A stretch of 64,000 nt of DNA. Source: Lithospermum erythrorhizon (Eukaryota; Streptophyta; Magnoliopsida; Boraginales; Boraginaceae). Shown here piece by piece: positions 1 to 13,000 of this stretch. Under the pieces are notes generated by a model. The model had not been told where the DNA came from. It did not search any database and saw only the letters and a list, made by a program, of their open reading frames with translations. Made by a program: the position numbers and the translations under genes. The stretch lies in contig JADFUC010000954.1 in the NCBI GenBank assembly GCA_019722365.1, positions 2,728,001 to 2,792,000 on the forward strand, written 5' to 3'. The stretch's first letter is position 1, and each line of letters begins with the position of its first letter.

Positions 1-201
1 TAAAGCTGTCCAATTAACCATTAAATCCCCTCCTGTCTTCTCGGGCTTCTCCTCCGGTTTATGCAACTTCTTCCCATAGTTAATCACCGAAATGCGCGTA
101 TTTGATGTGGAAAATCAATTCCATCGAATTTCTCTGACCCGTGTCGCGTTCAGCTTCAATTCTTAAACTCACAATCAAGATCTGACCAAACTCGATGCAA
201 T
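1..201 (-). mobile_element. Start of the internal region of the same Copia-like element
   Basis: Minus-strand DNA following the LTR and primer site. One open frame reads VINYGKKLHKPEEKPEKTGG and stays open to the window edge. I did not recognise it; by position it would be gag leader or gag. Rests on the LTR call at 202-746. Confidence 0.3.
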
Positions 202-746
202 TGTTAGGATTTAAGACTAAATCCCTCCCGAGTTTCAGCGTCGATAAAACGACATGAATTTAAAGTGCGGAAATAATAAACAAACACAAAAGATTTATCT
301 GAGGTTCTCCTTGATGTGAAAGGTGGAGTGCTGATGCTATTTGGATAATTTTCTCCGACTTGAAGAAGATCGTTTACAAGCCTATCCTTGCTTCTCTCTG
401 TCTATGTTGAGGTATTTTCTTATCGCGAAAATTTGACCGCAAAGCTATCAAAACAAAGATAAACTCTACAAGTTCTTGAACAAAACTATGTTCTTGATAA
501 TATTAAAGACCTAATATTATTCTAGGATAAATATTCTCTATTCTATACTTGTTGTGTGATGAATAAAACTCATAGGCTTCAGTATTTATAGGCAAAGATA
601 TAACTATTTAGACTCGAATTAGGCAATAATTAGAGTCAAAACCGCTAACAAATCGCCTCCCATTATACGTCGATCATTACTGAGTCGAACAATCTCTCTG
701 ATTGCGCCAAGGACTGTCGGACAGGGTCTCGATAAACCCTTCAACA
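202..746 (-). mobile_element. Copia-type LTR, minus orientation
   Basis: Read on the minus strand, the block opens TGTTGAAGGG at 746 and closes CTAACA at 202, as Copia LTRs do. It contains a promoter-like TATAAATA (complement of 583-590). Just outside, a degenerate initiator-tRNA primer site GCATCGAG (complement of about 189-199) follows, as expected after a 5' LTR. The second LTR would lie beyond the left window edge. No target duplication can be tested. Confidence 0.5.
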
Positions 747-1512
747 AACGGCCAAAATGGCTTCAAAGTTGGTGAAACAATTAATTCTACCTTTTTTTTA
801 TGTGGATGTGCTTAATTTCGGGAGAGAATTTCAATGAGATTAGGATTCACAAATCTATACAAATGAGCATTCAAATTTGTGCTTTTATATTTGATATTTC
901 AAAGGGAGGGCCTTTCACTTGCGTGGGTGAATGAATAAAACCACTTGGTTGAAATATCGATCATGATGAAGTCTTAATCATGTAATGATGATTAAATGAT
1001 ATACATAAGTTAATTATGCATGAATAGTATTGCATAGTATAATTTCTGTCTATATAAACCCTCGACTTCGCCATGTGGCAACAAGATCAACACCGAAAAG
1101 CGATAAAGAGTTCCTTAATTTCCTCTTTTGTTGTTGTTCTTAGTTTTAGCACTTTCTCTGATATATTACTATTTCTATTTTATATTTAGTATAGAAGATA
1201 ATACTTAGTAGTAGGCTTATTTCCAATTCTGATTATCTTTTTGACGTCTCGTTAACCCCAGATTGTTTGTAGTCTGAGTTTGATATTTCAATTTATATTC
1301 TAGAGTTTGTGTTAATCAAATTGAAGAATTTAATTGGATGGTTTTCTACTCGTGGTGCTCAACTTTTACCTGTAGTGCTAATAAGGGTTAAAAGATAGTA
1401 AAGGTTGTAGGTTTATATATCGTTTTGTTAAGCCGAGATCTTGGTAAACTTCAATTATTCGAAATTGAAGTCCTTAAGTTCTCTTTGTTCGATGATTTTA
1501 ATTTCTCGGTAG

Positions 1513-1561
<49 letters not shown>

Positions 1562-2172
1562 TTCAAAGTATTTCGTAAAAACTCATTTTTTGTCTATTAT
1601 TATTTATTTTAATTATCCAGTTTTGAATCAATTTTTTTATTATTATTATTTGAATATTGAGTTGTATTTGAAAACAGAGGTGGCGGATGAAGGAAGTCCT
1701 GCTTGGATTTGAAAAGCAAAGCTAATGTAATTTCATTTCTCTCCAAATATCTTATTCAAAATATCTTATGTAAGTTGTATAATTCATATTATTGAAAGTG
1801 AAGTCTAGCCTATCTCTTTGCTAGGTATTATATTCTAGCTATTATATATATTTTTTTTCTCAGTCTTTTTTTTGGTGAAAGATTTAAATATAAGCACTTT
1901 TGTTTGAAAGCATTTTGGTAAATATATTTTATGGTGTCCACATAACAAAGCGTGTGACGATATCTTCAAATTTTGAAGCGGTGTGGCCGATATAAGATTA
2001 TGGTACAAGAGTCCGGCCGGGCAACACTCTGATGTTTATAAATTTTGTATTATTTTGTAAAAGTTATATCAATATATATCACGTTCAACATAATTTACTA
2101 TTAATATGATAAATTAGGTTCAAATCAAAGTTGTATATGTCAATTAAGATCATAAAATTTATTAATTTTTTC
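747..2172. other. AT-rich intergenic DNA
   Basis: No gene recognised apart from the microsatellite at 1518-1559. The open frame across that microsatellite is a translation of the repeat. Confidence 0.5.
1518..1559. repeat. (AT)n microsatellite
   Basis: About 21 uninterrupted AT units. Confidence 0.95.
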
Positions 2173-2648
2173 TATTGAAAAGAGAAAATTGAACAATCTC
2201 TTAGGGACGAAGGTAGAAGGCTGTGTAATGTCATGCAGTTTTGAATTTTATTAGTTGAGTTTAAAATAACTTTGACTATTGAAAAAGAAAAAAATTGAAC
2301 GATCTTTTAGAGTTGGACATAGTATGTAGTATTTATAAATTTTGAATTTTGGTGGTTGAGCTTTAAATAATTTTCATTATTGAAAAGAAAATCGAACAAC
2401 CATTGAGCGCTAGAGGTCGTACGTAGTATTCATAAATTTTGATTTTTGTTATTTCAGTATTGAAAAGAAAATTGAACCATTGTTTAGAGATGAATTTATA
2501 TGTAATATTCATAAGTTTTCCATTTTGATAGTTGAGTTTAAATAATTTTAACTATTGAAAAATAAATGAACAATAATTTAGATATGGATATAGTATGTGG
2601 TATTCATAAATTTCGAGTTTTGTTGGTTGAGTTTTAAATTATTTTGAC
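2173..2648. repeat. Tandem array of about five ~95-bp units
   Basis: Units begin with TATTGAAAAG or a close variant at 2173, 2277, 2378, 2458 and 2553; a truncated sixth starts at 2649. Each also holds a TTCATAAATTTTG-like and a GTTGAGTTTAAATAA-like segment. Unit lengths are 104, 101, 80, 95 and 96 bases, so the copies are old and diverged. Confidence 0.75.
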
Positions 2649-3414
2649 TATTGATCTGAGGACAATACATCAATGATTCCGAGTTAATCAAGCGTTAGAT
2701 GATTGTTTCCTTAGTAGTTTAAAAGCGTCCGATGAGCTTAGAGTGATAACCCAGCGCTCTAATTTTGATTGTAAAAGTTAAAATTCGCCACCACTTCGTA
2801 TTTATAAATTCATGATATATATACTTTCAGTGAAGAAGAGCGAAATGGAAGGATAAAAAGTGAAATTTGGAGTAAAATTAAAATCTTATAATATGATGTG
2901 ATCCCAATTTACATTACATGAAAATCTCGGGTTCAAAGTGTGGTCCAAAAACTTAATTCCACTATTTGCTTAAAGGGGTACATGTTCATTTAAGCTAAAA
3001 AATAGCAAAATTAATGATGCCGATTATCTTCCCAGAATCGAATCGGTAAAGTTGATAGAAAACAATGACAATAACAATACGCATGAAGAGAAAAATGAAC
3101 CGCTAGCAAAAGACCTAAAACATGACAATATCAAAATTGTTCAAAATAGAAGTTAAACTCAAACTAATAACATTAATGCGAAGAAGGAGAGTGTGCACTG
3201 TGCACCAAGGAAAAAGAAAATTGAAAAGCAAAGAATAAACCAATTATGATTTCATGATTTTAGCAAAAATCTCTTTACAATTTAAAAGGTTTATTTTAAG
3301 AAAAAGAATTATTCTGATTTTTTTATCTTTTTTATAATTATAATAAAAGAAATGTCGCGTGCGACAAATATATCGGCGTGCGATGCAAATCTCTTTTACT
3401 AGTTATCATCAAAT

Positions 3415-3700
3415 GGAGCAGATAGTGACATGTTCGAAGCGAGGTTTAAGAATCGAATCTCGGCCTGGCGGAACTATATCTTCCCAAAAAATTCTTTCGG
3501 GTTTCTAGTATGGGGCATCACTGTGGTGGGACTAAATCGTATAAAAAGTTTAATACCTTAGTTTTGCCCATAGTAATTCAGTAGTAAAGCCAGAGTGCAT
3601 GCTAAGTACAATCTCACTCGCGTCTTCGCGATTATGGGTTTGACTCTCATAATGGCCCGGCCTTGTATTGATGGCGATTAATTAAAGAAAAAGTTATAGT
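3415..3700 (+). mobile_element. Possible SINE fragment(s)
   Basis: Two box-B-like motifs (AAGAATCGAATCTC near 3450 and GGGTTTGACTCTCA near 3638), each in a GC-richer block typical of tRNA-derived SINEs. No A tail or target duplication was found, so this is weak. Confidence 0.3.
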
Positions 3701-4007
3701 CTCAATTGAATCGCGTCCATGATTAACTTCAGCCCAAATGGTATCAGTAGTTTGGGGCCTCATGAGGCCCATTAGTATTATTACGATTTCGTATTTTTTA
3801 ATTATCTATCAAATTGAGTGATTACTGATAAATGAATGCTCTGTATAAATTTCTATTTTAGATATTTTAATGTCTAAGTTTGGTTCATTTAACATCTTCA
3901 ACTATTCAAATTTGAAAAAATAATTATAGTCATAATTCTAACTCGATTAGGCTCATTTATAGCCCCAATCATGACTTCTAGTATGGCGTAGGGGAACTAA
4001 TAATTGA

Positions 4008-4130
4008 GATAAAAAGTCTGGGAGTTCTGCTAATGTTGTTGAGATCTTGTGGTTGTTGAGTGATCTCATACCAGATCTTCTTGCTCATCATCCTTCTTCA
4101 TTGTACAGATTTGTTCAGAAAAGGGAGTAA
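4008..4130 (+). pseudogene. Exon-like fragment, function unknown
   Basis: A 40-codon frame ends DLLAHHPSSLYRFVQKRE and a TAA, preceded by ANVVEILWLLSDLIP. Its composition is protein-like, unlike the I/F/Y/N-rich noise around it, and a possible AG acceptor lies just upstream. I do not recognise the family and see no neighbouring exon. Confidence 0.3.
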
Positions 4131-5224
4131 TTAAAAGAAAAGAAGAAACAGTACATGTATACTTTGAAAATTCTTCCCTTTGGTAATATATAGTTTGGTT
4201 GTGTTGAATTAGTCAATTAACCAATCATATTCATGCCATGTCAGACTATGGTCCCTACATAAGAACTAAAAATATAAAAAAGGCAAAAGTTGTCTGAAAT
4301 CTGAATTCGGATCAGTGGTCAGTCATATCCGCTCCTGATGAAATGGAATAAATTGATATTATGCTTTTCTGTGATTATACAGAACATGTACAGATTATGA
4401 GATGATTTTGGTTTTGTTCTCCCAAGGAATTCATGCTCTCCGCATCTTTTGATTGAAATAGAACAAAAGTCCAGGCAAGGATTTTCTTAGAATAGGTTTT
4501 GCAACTTTGTTGAGAATTGAACAATTTCAATAATCACGAATCACAATATCGGAACGACCAAACATGACACAATTTATGATATACATATCATATTGATAAA
4601 ATTAATTGATATTTTACTACATGTTTCAGCTCGTCATTTAGAAAAAAAATTTATTTTATGAAATAGTTGATTACATTTTCATTATAATTTTTTAATTCCA
4701 ATGTGAACTTTACATTTAAATGTAGTTTCACAATCTCGATATGATTTTTCACTATGCAAATTCTCCTCAAGCGGAGTGAGAATATTGTGTAAAGTTATGC
4801 ATGAATTAAGCTATACTGAAAACTAGTCTCGGAACATTGAGCCCTAGTCGCAAGCTGACCTTCAGACTCCATAGATCGATAGTTTGATTTTCTATTGATA
4901 TTATTATTCCATTCATAGGATTGCCTTATATTTCTCATGTGTTGATTATTGCTCTAGATTTTTTAATCCCTGTTCCAGTCAAATGTTTTTTATCTTGTCA
5001 AATAATGATGAATTTTATCAACTTTTTTAGTAAGTAAGTGAGCTAGCTTGTAGTTCGCCTCAAGTTTAGCTTGACTCGATGAGTCAATACCGAGTGGAGC
5101 CAAGTCTTTTGACTCGTGACGTAATTGAGACGAGCTAAAAAAAAATTACCTCGGACAATGCTCATGTACAACTCTAGGATAGCGACGTGAATACCAAAAA
5201 GTCTAAAAAATGGTAGCAAAAAAT

Positions 5225-5292
5225 CGCCATTGCCGGGAATCGAAGAACACCCGCGTGACAGGCGGGAATATTCGCCACTATACTACAACGAT
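5225..5292 (-). tRNA. Degraded tRNA-Asp (GTC)
   Basis: On the minus strand the sequence follows plant tRNA-Asp: acceptor start TCGTTG, D-arm TAGTATAGTGG, anticodon stem-loop CCCGCCTGTCACGCGGG with anticodon GTC, then TTCGATTCCCGGC and CAATGGC. It is about 68 nt instead of 72. The missing bases are in the 5' half of the T stem, so that stem cannot pair. This is probably a tRNA pseudogene, or another place where bases are missing from the record. Confidence 0.7.
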
Positions 5293-6061
5293 ATTGATAT
5301 TAAAGTAACATCTATGATTTAATAGTAGTGGCTTCTGAAGTTATAAGCTATAACAAAAGTTGTGCATTAATGACTCATGAATTAAGATGAAAGATTTACG
5401 CCCTTTTCATATAGTCAAATGATCAAAGTTGTTCACCGTTATCCAACTCAAACTTCACTTTCCACTCACTTATGAAGTTCAATTATTTTAACATTAGAAG
5501 ATGAATTACCCAAATATTTCTCTTTCAGCATTCAATACACACAACTTATTCAAGAACAAAAATGAGCTAATTTTTCAATTCAAAATTCAGTACTGTTACA
5601 AAGAGGGCATATGGAGACTAAATGACTAATTGATAATGTAGATGTAGTCATGTAGTCATATAGAGAAGATATGAATGTGTTTTCAAGAAGAAAGCAAGAA
5701 CAATAACATATTTAAAAAAAATACTGTAGAATTCTAGAAGTGGGATGGTTTATTTAATTTGAACCATGATCTAACCAGGACCCATGTATCATGCATTTTT
5801 CTGGCAATGCAAACAGTTCCATACAACAAGCAGAATCTGATCCAGTTGCATACTCCTAAAGCAACTCTAGAATGTCAAGAAACATAAGCTGACGAAAATT
5901 CATTAGAGGTAGAGACTCGTGGCGCATTGTTAAAATGTGATATGGACTTTTACTCTTCTAGATTTTAGATGGAACCACATGATTCTAAAATTCACAAGCC
6001 AAAATAATACGACATGGGCTTCTTTTGAAGTTGTTGAATCTCACTAAGAGTAGGGCGTACG

Positions 6062-7234
6062 TAGACGTGGCAAGTGGGTTGAGGTTTGGTGGGCGGATTA
6101 GTTAGTTTATTCGAGGGTTAAATTTCCATTGTACTTTTGTTGACCCACTTCGCATGGTGTGGAATGGGCTAAGATTTGCAAGCAAAAAAATCGTCCGGCG
6201 CCGTTATTGATTGATGGGTGATGCGGAATCACGTTCTGCGCCGTTAGTTGAGTAGTTCGTTAATGGCGTTAATTAAAGCTGGGCGTCCAGGTACATAATT
6301 GTTATTAACATATGTCCGCTTGGGTAACGGGACATCCGGTTCTAAAAAATTAATCATTTTTCGCCGTATAAATAAAGAATCCTTCTTTTCATTCATTCAT
6401 AAATCAAATAACTTCATCCATTTTGATTCATTTTTTTGGATAATATATATAAATTAAATTTAGTTGCTACTACTTGATTATAAAAGTTACATATCTTTCC
6501 AAATTAATGTGACTCCATCTTGGAGAGCAGTTATTCTACGTCATTTCAAAGGAATTAATGTATCATCAATTTCCTCGATTAGTGCATTGAATATTGATCT
6601 GATCATTTTCATCCACAACGCATTTACTTGATAACATCTTGTTAGTATTGCAAGTTATTTAGTATTCTCTCGATTAAGTTGAAATTTATACAATTTTCAT
6701 CTTCTCATCCTATAAGTGACCATGAGATGTTGTTGGATACATATAAATGCATGAATGTAATGTCTAATTAAATTTTATATAACATCATTATTTATGAATG
6801 TTAAATCTTGTAGGTTGGGGAAATATGCAACTTGAAATGCAAAACATTGAAAATCATTATTGGATGTTGCCAGTTTGTTTTTATTTTATGGATATTGAAA
6901 CTTTGGTTAGGATGTTTTGAAATTTGTTTTTGTGAATTTGTTGAATTTCAAGTTAACTTTCTTTATTAGTTCGTTTTTATGGATGTTTGTGGTTTATTTT
7001 TTATTTTGCAATATTATAAATGTGACTTGTGAGGAATCTATACATTGAGCATGGCGTCTTATTGTTTGAGCAGGGGCGCGATGGGTGGGTGACGAGATTG
7101 ATTAGGCTTGACACGTTAACTAGTAGATTCGGTGGGCCTCGATGAATTCTGCAATTGTCTGCGGATTGCTCCGGCCGGTATGAGTGGACCGTTAGCGTCG
7201 ATACCCGTCCGACCCACTTCCTTAGCCACGTCTA
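6062..7234. mobile_element. Non-autonomous hAT element with target duplication
   Basis: Left end TAGACGTGGCAAGTGGG; the right end, read inward, is TAGACGTGGCTAAGGAAGTG. Flanking 8-mers are GGCGTACG (6054-6061) and GGCGTAGG (7235-7242), a 7/8 match, as hAT insertion makes. Length is 1173 bp. There is no transposase frame; the ends are GC-rich and the core AT-rich. A related short copy may lie at 41365-41570. Confidence 0.7.
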
Positions 7235-7892
7235 GGCGTAGGCACACTTAAAAAAAAGACTCCATTTCAAATATTGGAGAGATTTGATGATTCTTTCTTC
7301 TAAGTGGTCTTCAATTCATGCAGCGCTATTAACTTCATACAGCAGTCCAGTATAAGGTATTCATATAGCCTGCTTTGAAGTTTGAAGCAAGTCAGATAAT
7401 TCAGATTCCTTGGACCTTGGGCATTCATAAGAAGTTATCTAATGGGATTGTGGCAGTCGAAAATAAGACTAGGCCAACTAATTTCATATTCTTTAATTCA
7501 GTTCACCAATTGCAAGGCCTATAGGCATATAGCCATATACAGTACTATGTTTTTACTTTCTATGCATGAGTACTTACCAGTTGTCACTTGTCACTAAAAA
7601 TCACAAGTTGATAAAAGCAGAAACAAATGATTATTAGGAGAAAAAAGGGGTGCATATAATTCAATGCTGAATTCTTCTAGTGGCAAAGATTTTGCCCATT
7701 TTATCCTTATAAGTAAAAGCAACATGTGCTCAATTGGATATTCAGTACACAATGAATACACTCAAATTTCTTACAAGTACACACTCATGTTCTTAAAAAG
7801 TGATTTACCTAAAGTACTTCTGAGCCAACATTACATACATTCGTTAAAAAATTTATATATTTTATTTGTATAATTAATTTGTGAAAATATTT

Positions 7893-8597
7893 GTGTTAGT
7901 AATTATTAGAATATACCATTAAAAATTGTTTTGCATTAACTCGTCAGTAAACCGGTATGAATGATGCAGCGCTTTCGGTCCTAAGCAGACATATAATAAA
8001 TATTTTTATTTTAAATTATTATCTTAATTTTAATGAATTATAATATTAGTTATTTAAATTGTTTTTGTTTATCTTTGAAGATAATAATGTTAAATTGAAC
8101 CTTTATATTTTATCAATTTCCATATTTATAATGCTAAAGTAATGTTAAATCATGTTAGAATCTTATATATATTGGAGTTAGTTTTTCATGAATTTAAGTA
8201 TTTGTAAATTTTTATGTCATTTTATTAAACATTAATTAGTTAAATTATTGTCCTAAATAATTATTTTGTTTGAGTAATTAATTTTATATTTGACTAGGTA
8301 AATTATTAGAATATGCAATTATAAATCAAGTGTTGAATGTGCCCTCGTTCTTCTTAGACTTGCGTTAAGAAACCGTGTATAATAAATACTTAATTGTGTG
8401 CACTCGGTGTATTACTCCAGGACCTTTGGACATATTTTGTATTTTCAAATTATTATCTTAATTTTAATGAATTATAATATTTTTATTAGTTATTTATATA
8501 CTTTTTTTATTTTTTATCTTTGAAGATAGTAATGTTAAATTGGTCTTATATTTTGTTAAATTTCATATTTATAATATTAAAGTAATGTTAAGCCAGG
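7893..8597. repeat. Diverged tandem duplication (~445-bp period)
   Basis: The segment from about 7893 to 8155 recurs at about 8300-8590: both hold AATTATTAGAATAT, then a GC-richer part, then TTATCTTAATTTTAATGAAT, TTATCTTTGAAGATA and AAAGTAATGTTAA. The AT-rich half is well conserved and the GC-richer half has drifted. No coding potential seen. Confidence 0.65.
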
Positions 8598-9210
8598 TGT
8601 TTCTAACGTATAAATAAATATTTTAACAATCTTATGGATAGAATCATGTCGCTACAGGTTGTATAACTTGATAAATAAAGAGACAAAAAATATGTGTACG
8701 TTCTTGGAATAATTAGAATAATACTTGACGAGAATATTGTAGAAACACACGGCGTCAAAGTAAAGCCTCTAGATTGTGTCCCGCTGTGGCTTGAACAAGT
8801 CCCTCCGAAGTTTGCAGGAGCTCCTTTAAAATATTGAACTAAAAAGAAGAGGTTGAAGGATTTTCCTCTCTTAATCGACAAAATAAGAAGGGAGAGAGAG
8901 AGAGAGAGATTTTTGCGCTTTCGCTTAAAGTGAATATCAATAAATGATCAATTTTTCTTCCTCCAAAGGGTGGCTTTTATATAAGGCCTCGAAATCTCCT
9001 ACTTGTAGGCTTTGAAGGGAGGATTATGGCTTCTTGCTCCTTATTCAAAATAATCGAGACCATATGGGTGTGAACCTTAAATTTGGCATCACGGCCAAAA
9101 TAAATGCATATTAAGTGGCTAAGTAGAATATTCTAGAATTATTTTAAAACCAGAAGATTGAAACTCTTATCCTTAAAACCTTTTAGTCGAACATGGGACA
9201 CTTTCCAACA
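8598..9210 (-). mobile_element. LTR-like block, minus orientation
   Basis: On the minus strand it begins TGTTGGAAAG at 9210, and a promoter-like TTATATAAAA is the complement of 8976-8985. It includes a (GA)10 microsatellite (8890-8909). The other end is uncertain and no partner LTR or target duplication was found, so a solo LTR is only a suggestion. Confidence 0.35.
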
Positions 9211-9860
9211 ATTAGAATTTTGCCCTAATGTTCTTATATAGTTCTATTTTAAACCCCAAAAGTTATAATTAAATTATGACTCGTTTTCGTTGTATGTGTG
9301 TGACCTCTTATGCTCGATTGACAAGTCATATACTAATAAATGCTAATCGAACATTATTTGATAGTATATTGATTATGGCCGGGGAACTGTAAGCCGTTAT
9401 AATCCCCAATATCCCAGCCAGTATCTAATGAATATTCTTAATCAAACGTATATCTGAACTTAAAGCTTAAATGGGTAATTGTTTTTACAATCAAATTATT
9501 CAACGAGCACTATTTCCAAATATCTCATATTTCCAATTTTCAAAACTTGCTGTGAGCGTTAACGTATCAAATTAAGCCCCGTGCGGGTACTCGGCGTTGA
9601 GCTATGGTAAGATTATTGTCGCTTAAAACTCTTGCAACCTCAATTTTGCCAGCCGCGAATTAATACTTTATATATCGGCCTCCAAATTTTGGAAATAGTA
9701 TCTGATCGCCATAAATTCACCAAGATTGCGATATCCGGATGTTACCAAATCCCTATAATGTCTGATGCTTTCCATTCTTACATTTGCTTAAGCATGCAAC
9801 CGATGTCGTTATAGCCTTCCTTCTGAAGGCGTTTGGTAGATTCCAAAACACTACTCTTGT

Positions 9861-10070
9861 AAAAATGTAGTTCCGAGTTGAAATTTATCGAAAATGAAGT
9901 TCCAGGCTAAAATTTGTCGAAAATGACTTTCGAGGTCGAAATTTGAAGAAAATGAAGTTTTGGTTGAAATTTGTGAGAAACTACCATTTTTGGAGCGAAA
10001 TTTATCCAAGTGGCGTTTGAGCCGTATTTGTCAAAAATGAAGTTTCAGGTCAAAATTTGTCAAAAATAAT
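9861..10070 (+). repeat. ~29-bp minisatellite, 7-8 imperfect copies
   Basis: Repeated pattern AAAATGAAGTTCCAGGTCG followed by AAATTTGTCG, from 9861 to about 10070. Copies differ by substitutions and small indels. Confidence 0.75.
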
Positions 10071-13000
10071 TTCACCCTCAAATCCAAATTCACCGATCCA
10101 AACGGACCATTAAACTTTCTAACGTCAAATGATTCAAGCAGTATGCATTTGTATTAGTCAAGGAAGATCAAATACCTTGATTATATTATTCATCCCCTGG
10201 TCATGCACTGATGCGCCTGGTTCTGTCATTGAACTTCATGTACTCAAAAAATATGGAAGTTGATCTCACTTCTCTATTAGCCAATACTAAAGGAGGATAG
10301 GCATCAACGTACTTGTAGACCTAGTGACCTACTCCCTCAATTTCAATAAAATTATCAAATTTGATTTTTAATGATCAAAATGAATAATTTTTCATTACAA
10401 AAAAAAAAAAGAATAATAATCTTTCACAACTTAATAAAACCAATGGGGTTTTACTGTTCAATGAGTGATAACCGGTTGATATAAAAATTTAGGATTAATA
10501 TTTAAAGATAAGAATTGATATTTTCATTTTTTATAGACATTTATGATAATGATATTTTGAGTAATGTACAAATAGACTTTTAGCATAATGATATTATTCT
10601 ATCATATCCTCATCATACTTGATGTAGTCGTATTTTCTAGATACAATATGCGAATACTTATTGAACTGGAATTACTTGGAATGTATGTGTGTTTGGTGGT
10701 AGATGTAAATGCGAGAATTAGTTGTAGCGGATTGAGATAATGTTGGATCTGTTGGGTGGGATCTCTCGTTGGCGGATAGTTTGTGATGGTGTCTTACGTC
10801 TGGCGTGAGTGTGCGTTCCGTAACTCCGTGCCCAAGTAATTAACGGATAGTGTTGTGTTATATTGAGTAAATGCAATAACGTTTATGAAATAGTTGGTGA
10901 GGGTATATATATAATACAAGAGGACTTTCTAGAAAGAAGAGAAGGCCCAAATCATCTATTTTCTTTGGTTTTTGATTTAGATATCATGATTATGAATTTA
11001 TTTGCTGGGGTCATAACCGATCATATTGCTTTGAGATCTCAAATTCTAGTCTTCTTATAGATATTATTTCTTGATTTGCAAGTTTATGCTACACGAAGTA
11101 GGTTTCATCGATGATTTGCTTCGACTTAGTATATTTCCTTTATAGTAAAGATTTGATGGACTATTTAAGTGTATATGAAAAAGATGTATTCCCTCCAATT
11201 CATTATATATGTCGTCCTAGGAATTCTACTAATATTAAGAGTTAATTGATTTGAGGATATGATGAGCGAAGTTGCCAGCTTTCAATTAAGATAATTAAAT
11301 GTGTTGCGAATTAGTCTTGTTGTTTGTGATGAATATTCTAAAGTGTTGACAAATGTTACAGCGTTAGAACATATTCTTTGGGGTATACTTTGCTGACAAT
11401 TTAACATAAGGCAATCTTTGCCAGCAGCAATCTTTTGAGGGTTAATCTGACAATGTAACTATGGGATTAAAACTATTATCTCTGAGGGCCAAAAATAGTC
11501 AGTGTATCTCAATATTAAGACAATGTTGCAAATTACAAGATCAACTTAAGTAGTTGGCAATCGTGCATAAAACTACTGCTTGACAATAACTAGTGGAGAG
11601 AACAATGGATAGAACGTTTCTAGTGGAGGTTAAAAAAGCAATAATAAGCTAAACTTTCATTGAAAGTTCCCAAACAACATCTAATTTGAACTTTTAAGAA
11701 ATTGTTAGGAGTAACAAACTTTACAAATCAAATAAAATTATTTATTATCGACTTATAAGCTATATCCAATTTCTTAATAATTAATATGTCATTCATTTGT
11801 CAATTTCTGTAGTGACAATATTTTGAGTTATGTTAGCATGGTTTGACTATATAGTGTCAAATTTTGTTTTAAAATGTAGTTTTATACGTGTGGACAAAGT
11901 CACAAAGGAGTAGTTTACTCAAAAAGGGAAAAGGGGGAGGGAGTACATGTATGTGACTACTGATGAGGAAGTAGATGGACAAAATAGTCCCATGTCGGAC
12001 AAGACAACACCGGCTACACCTAAAGAGGGTCCTTCTTTCATCTAGGGGTCCACAGATTAATTCTTTAACTCTTTTTTATTTTTCAAATTCAAATTGTCCA
12101 AAATGTTCGTTTTGTGGAGTATATACTTATAAATGGTAAAAATTCGAGATTGTGAATAAATATTACATAATTGGATTATTAATTTTATTAAGTTTGTTAT
12201 TAATTGTTTATATATTTGTGTTAGACATTAAAAAATTTGCGTTATTCAATTCAAATTATCAACCAACAGAAATATATATATACAATAAACAATATTAATT
12301 AATAAATACATAATACATTACGAAAATATATATCATACAAGAATTTACTTCATTAAATGCATTATCCCATTAGAATAGAGTGACTTAACTTGTAAATACA
12401 ATCAATCATTGCATGACTTCTGATAAACTATATTTTCGATACAACTTATAATTTTCAAATTTAAAATTGTGCTTAAAAATTTAAACGTGATCACTCAACT
12501 TGAGATGGCAAGAATTGAATAAAAATTTGGTAGATAACTTTTTATAATGACAATTAATTCACTTAAAAATATTAAAAAGTAAAAGATGTTGTTGGTAAAA
12601 TGATAAAAATTATTGACTAATAATACATGTCACTTAAGTTGTGATAACTAAACTAGGCAATATTAATCATTACGGAGTACTTTTTTACTCTGTTAGTAAG
12701 AAAGTAGTTGAAACATAAATGCTTCTTCCCACAAAATTGAGCTCATTTAAAATTAATACTATCTCCATCGCTTGAAAGGTGTCAATTTTAAATTTTTGTT
12801 CGTTTCATATAGCTTTTGGCGTTAAATATATTTGTTTGTGTTGTATAATATATTTATAAAAAATATATACTCGATGGAAGAGTTTGAAATGTAATTTTCA
12901 TTAATATAATTTTAGGTAGTATTATATATCTAACCAAAAATATACATGTTCGAAAATTAAAGAGATGAAACAAAAAATTAAAGTAAAATGATATTTGTGG

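Larger units (their letters stand above)
2649..5224. other. AT-rich intergenic DNA with SINE-like and exon-like fragments
   Basis: Mostly featureless. Two tRNA-like stretches (3415-3560 and 3570-3700) and one short exon-like open frame (4008-4130) are listed separately. A GCTCGA/GAGCC-rich stretch near 5041-5145 looks like a DNA-transposon remnant, but I could not find its ends. Confidence 0.4.

Noticed and set aside
1425..1712. 95-codon open frame on +
   Set aside because: Its centre is the (AT)n microsatellite read as YIYIYI; the rest has no protein-like pattern and it starts with TTG.
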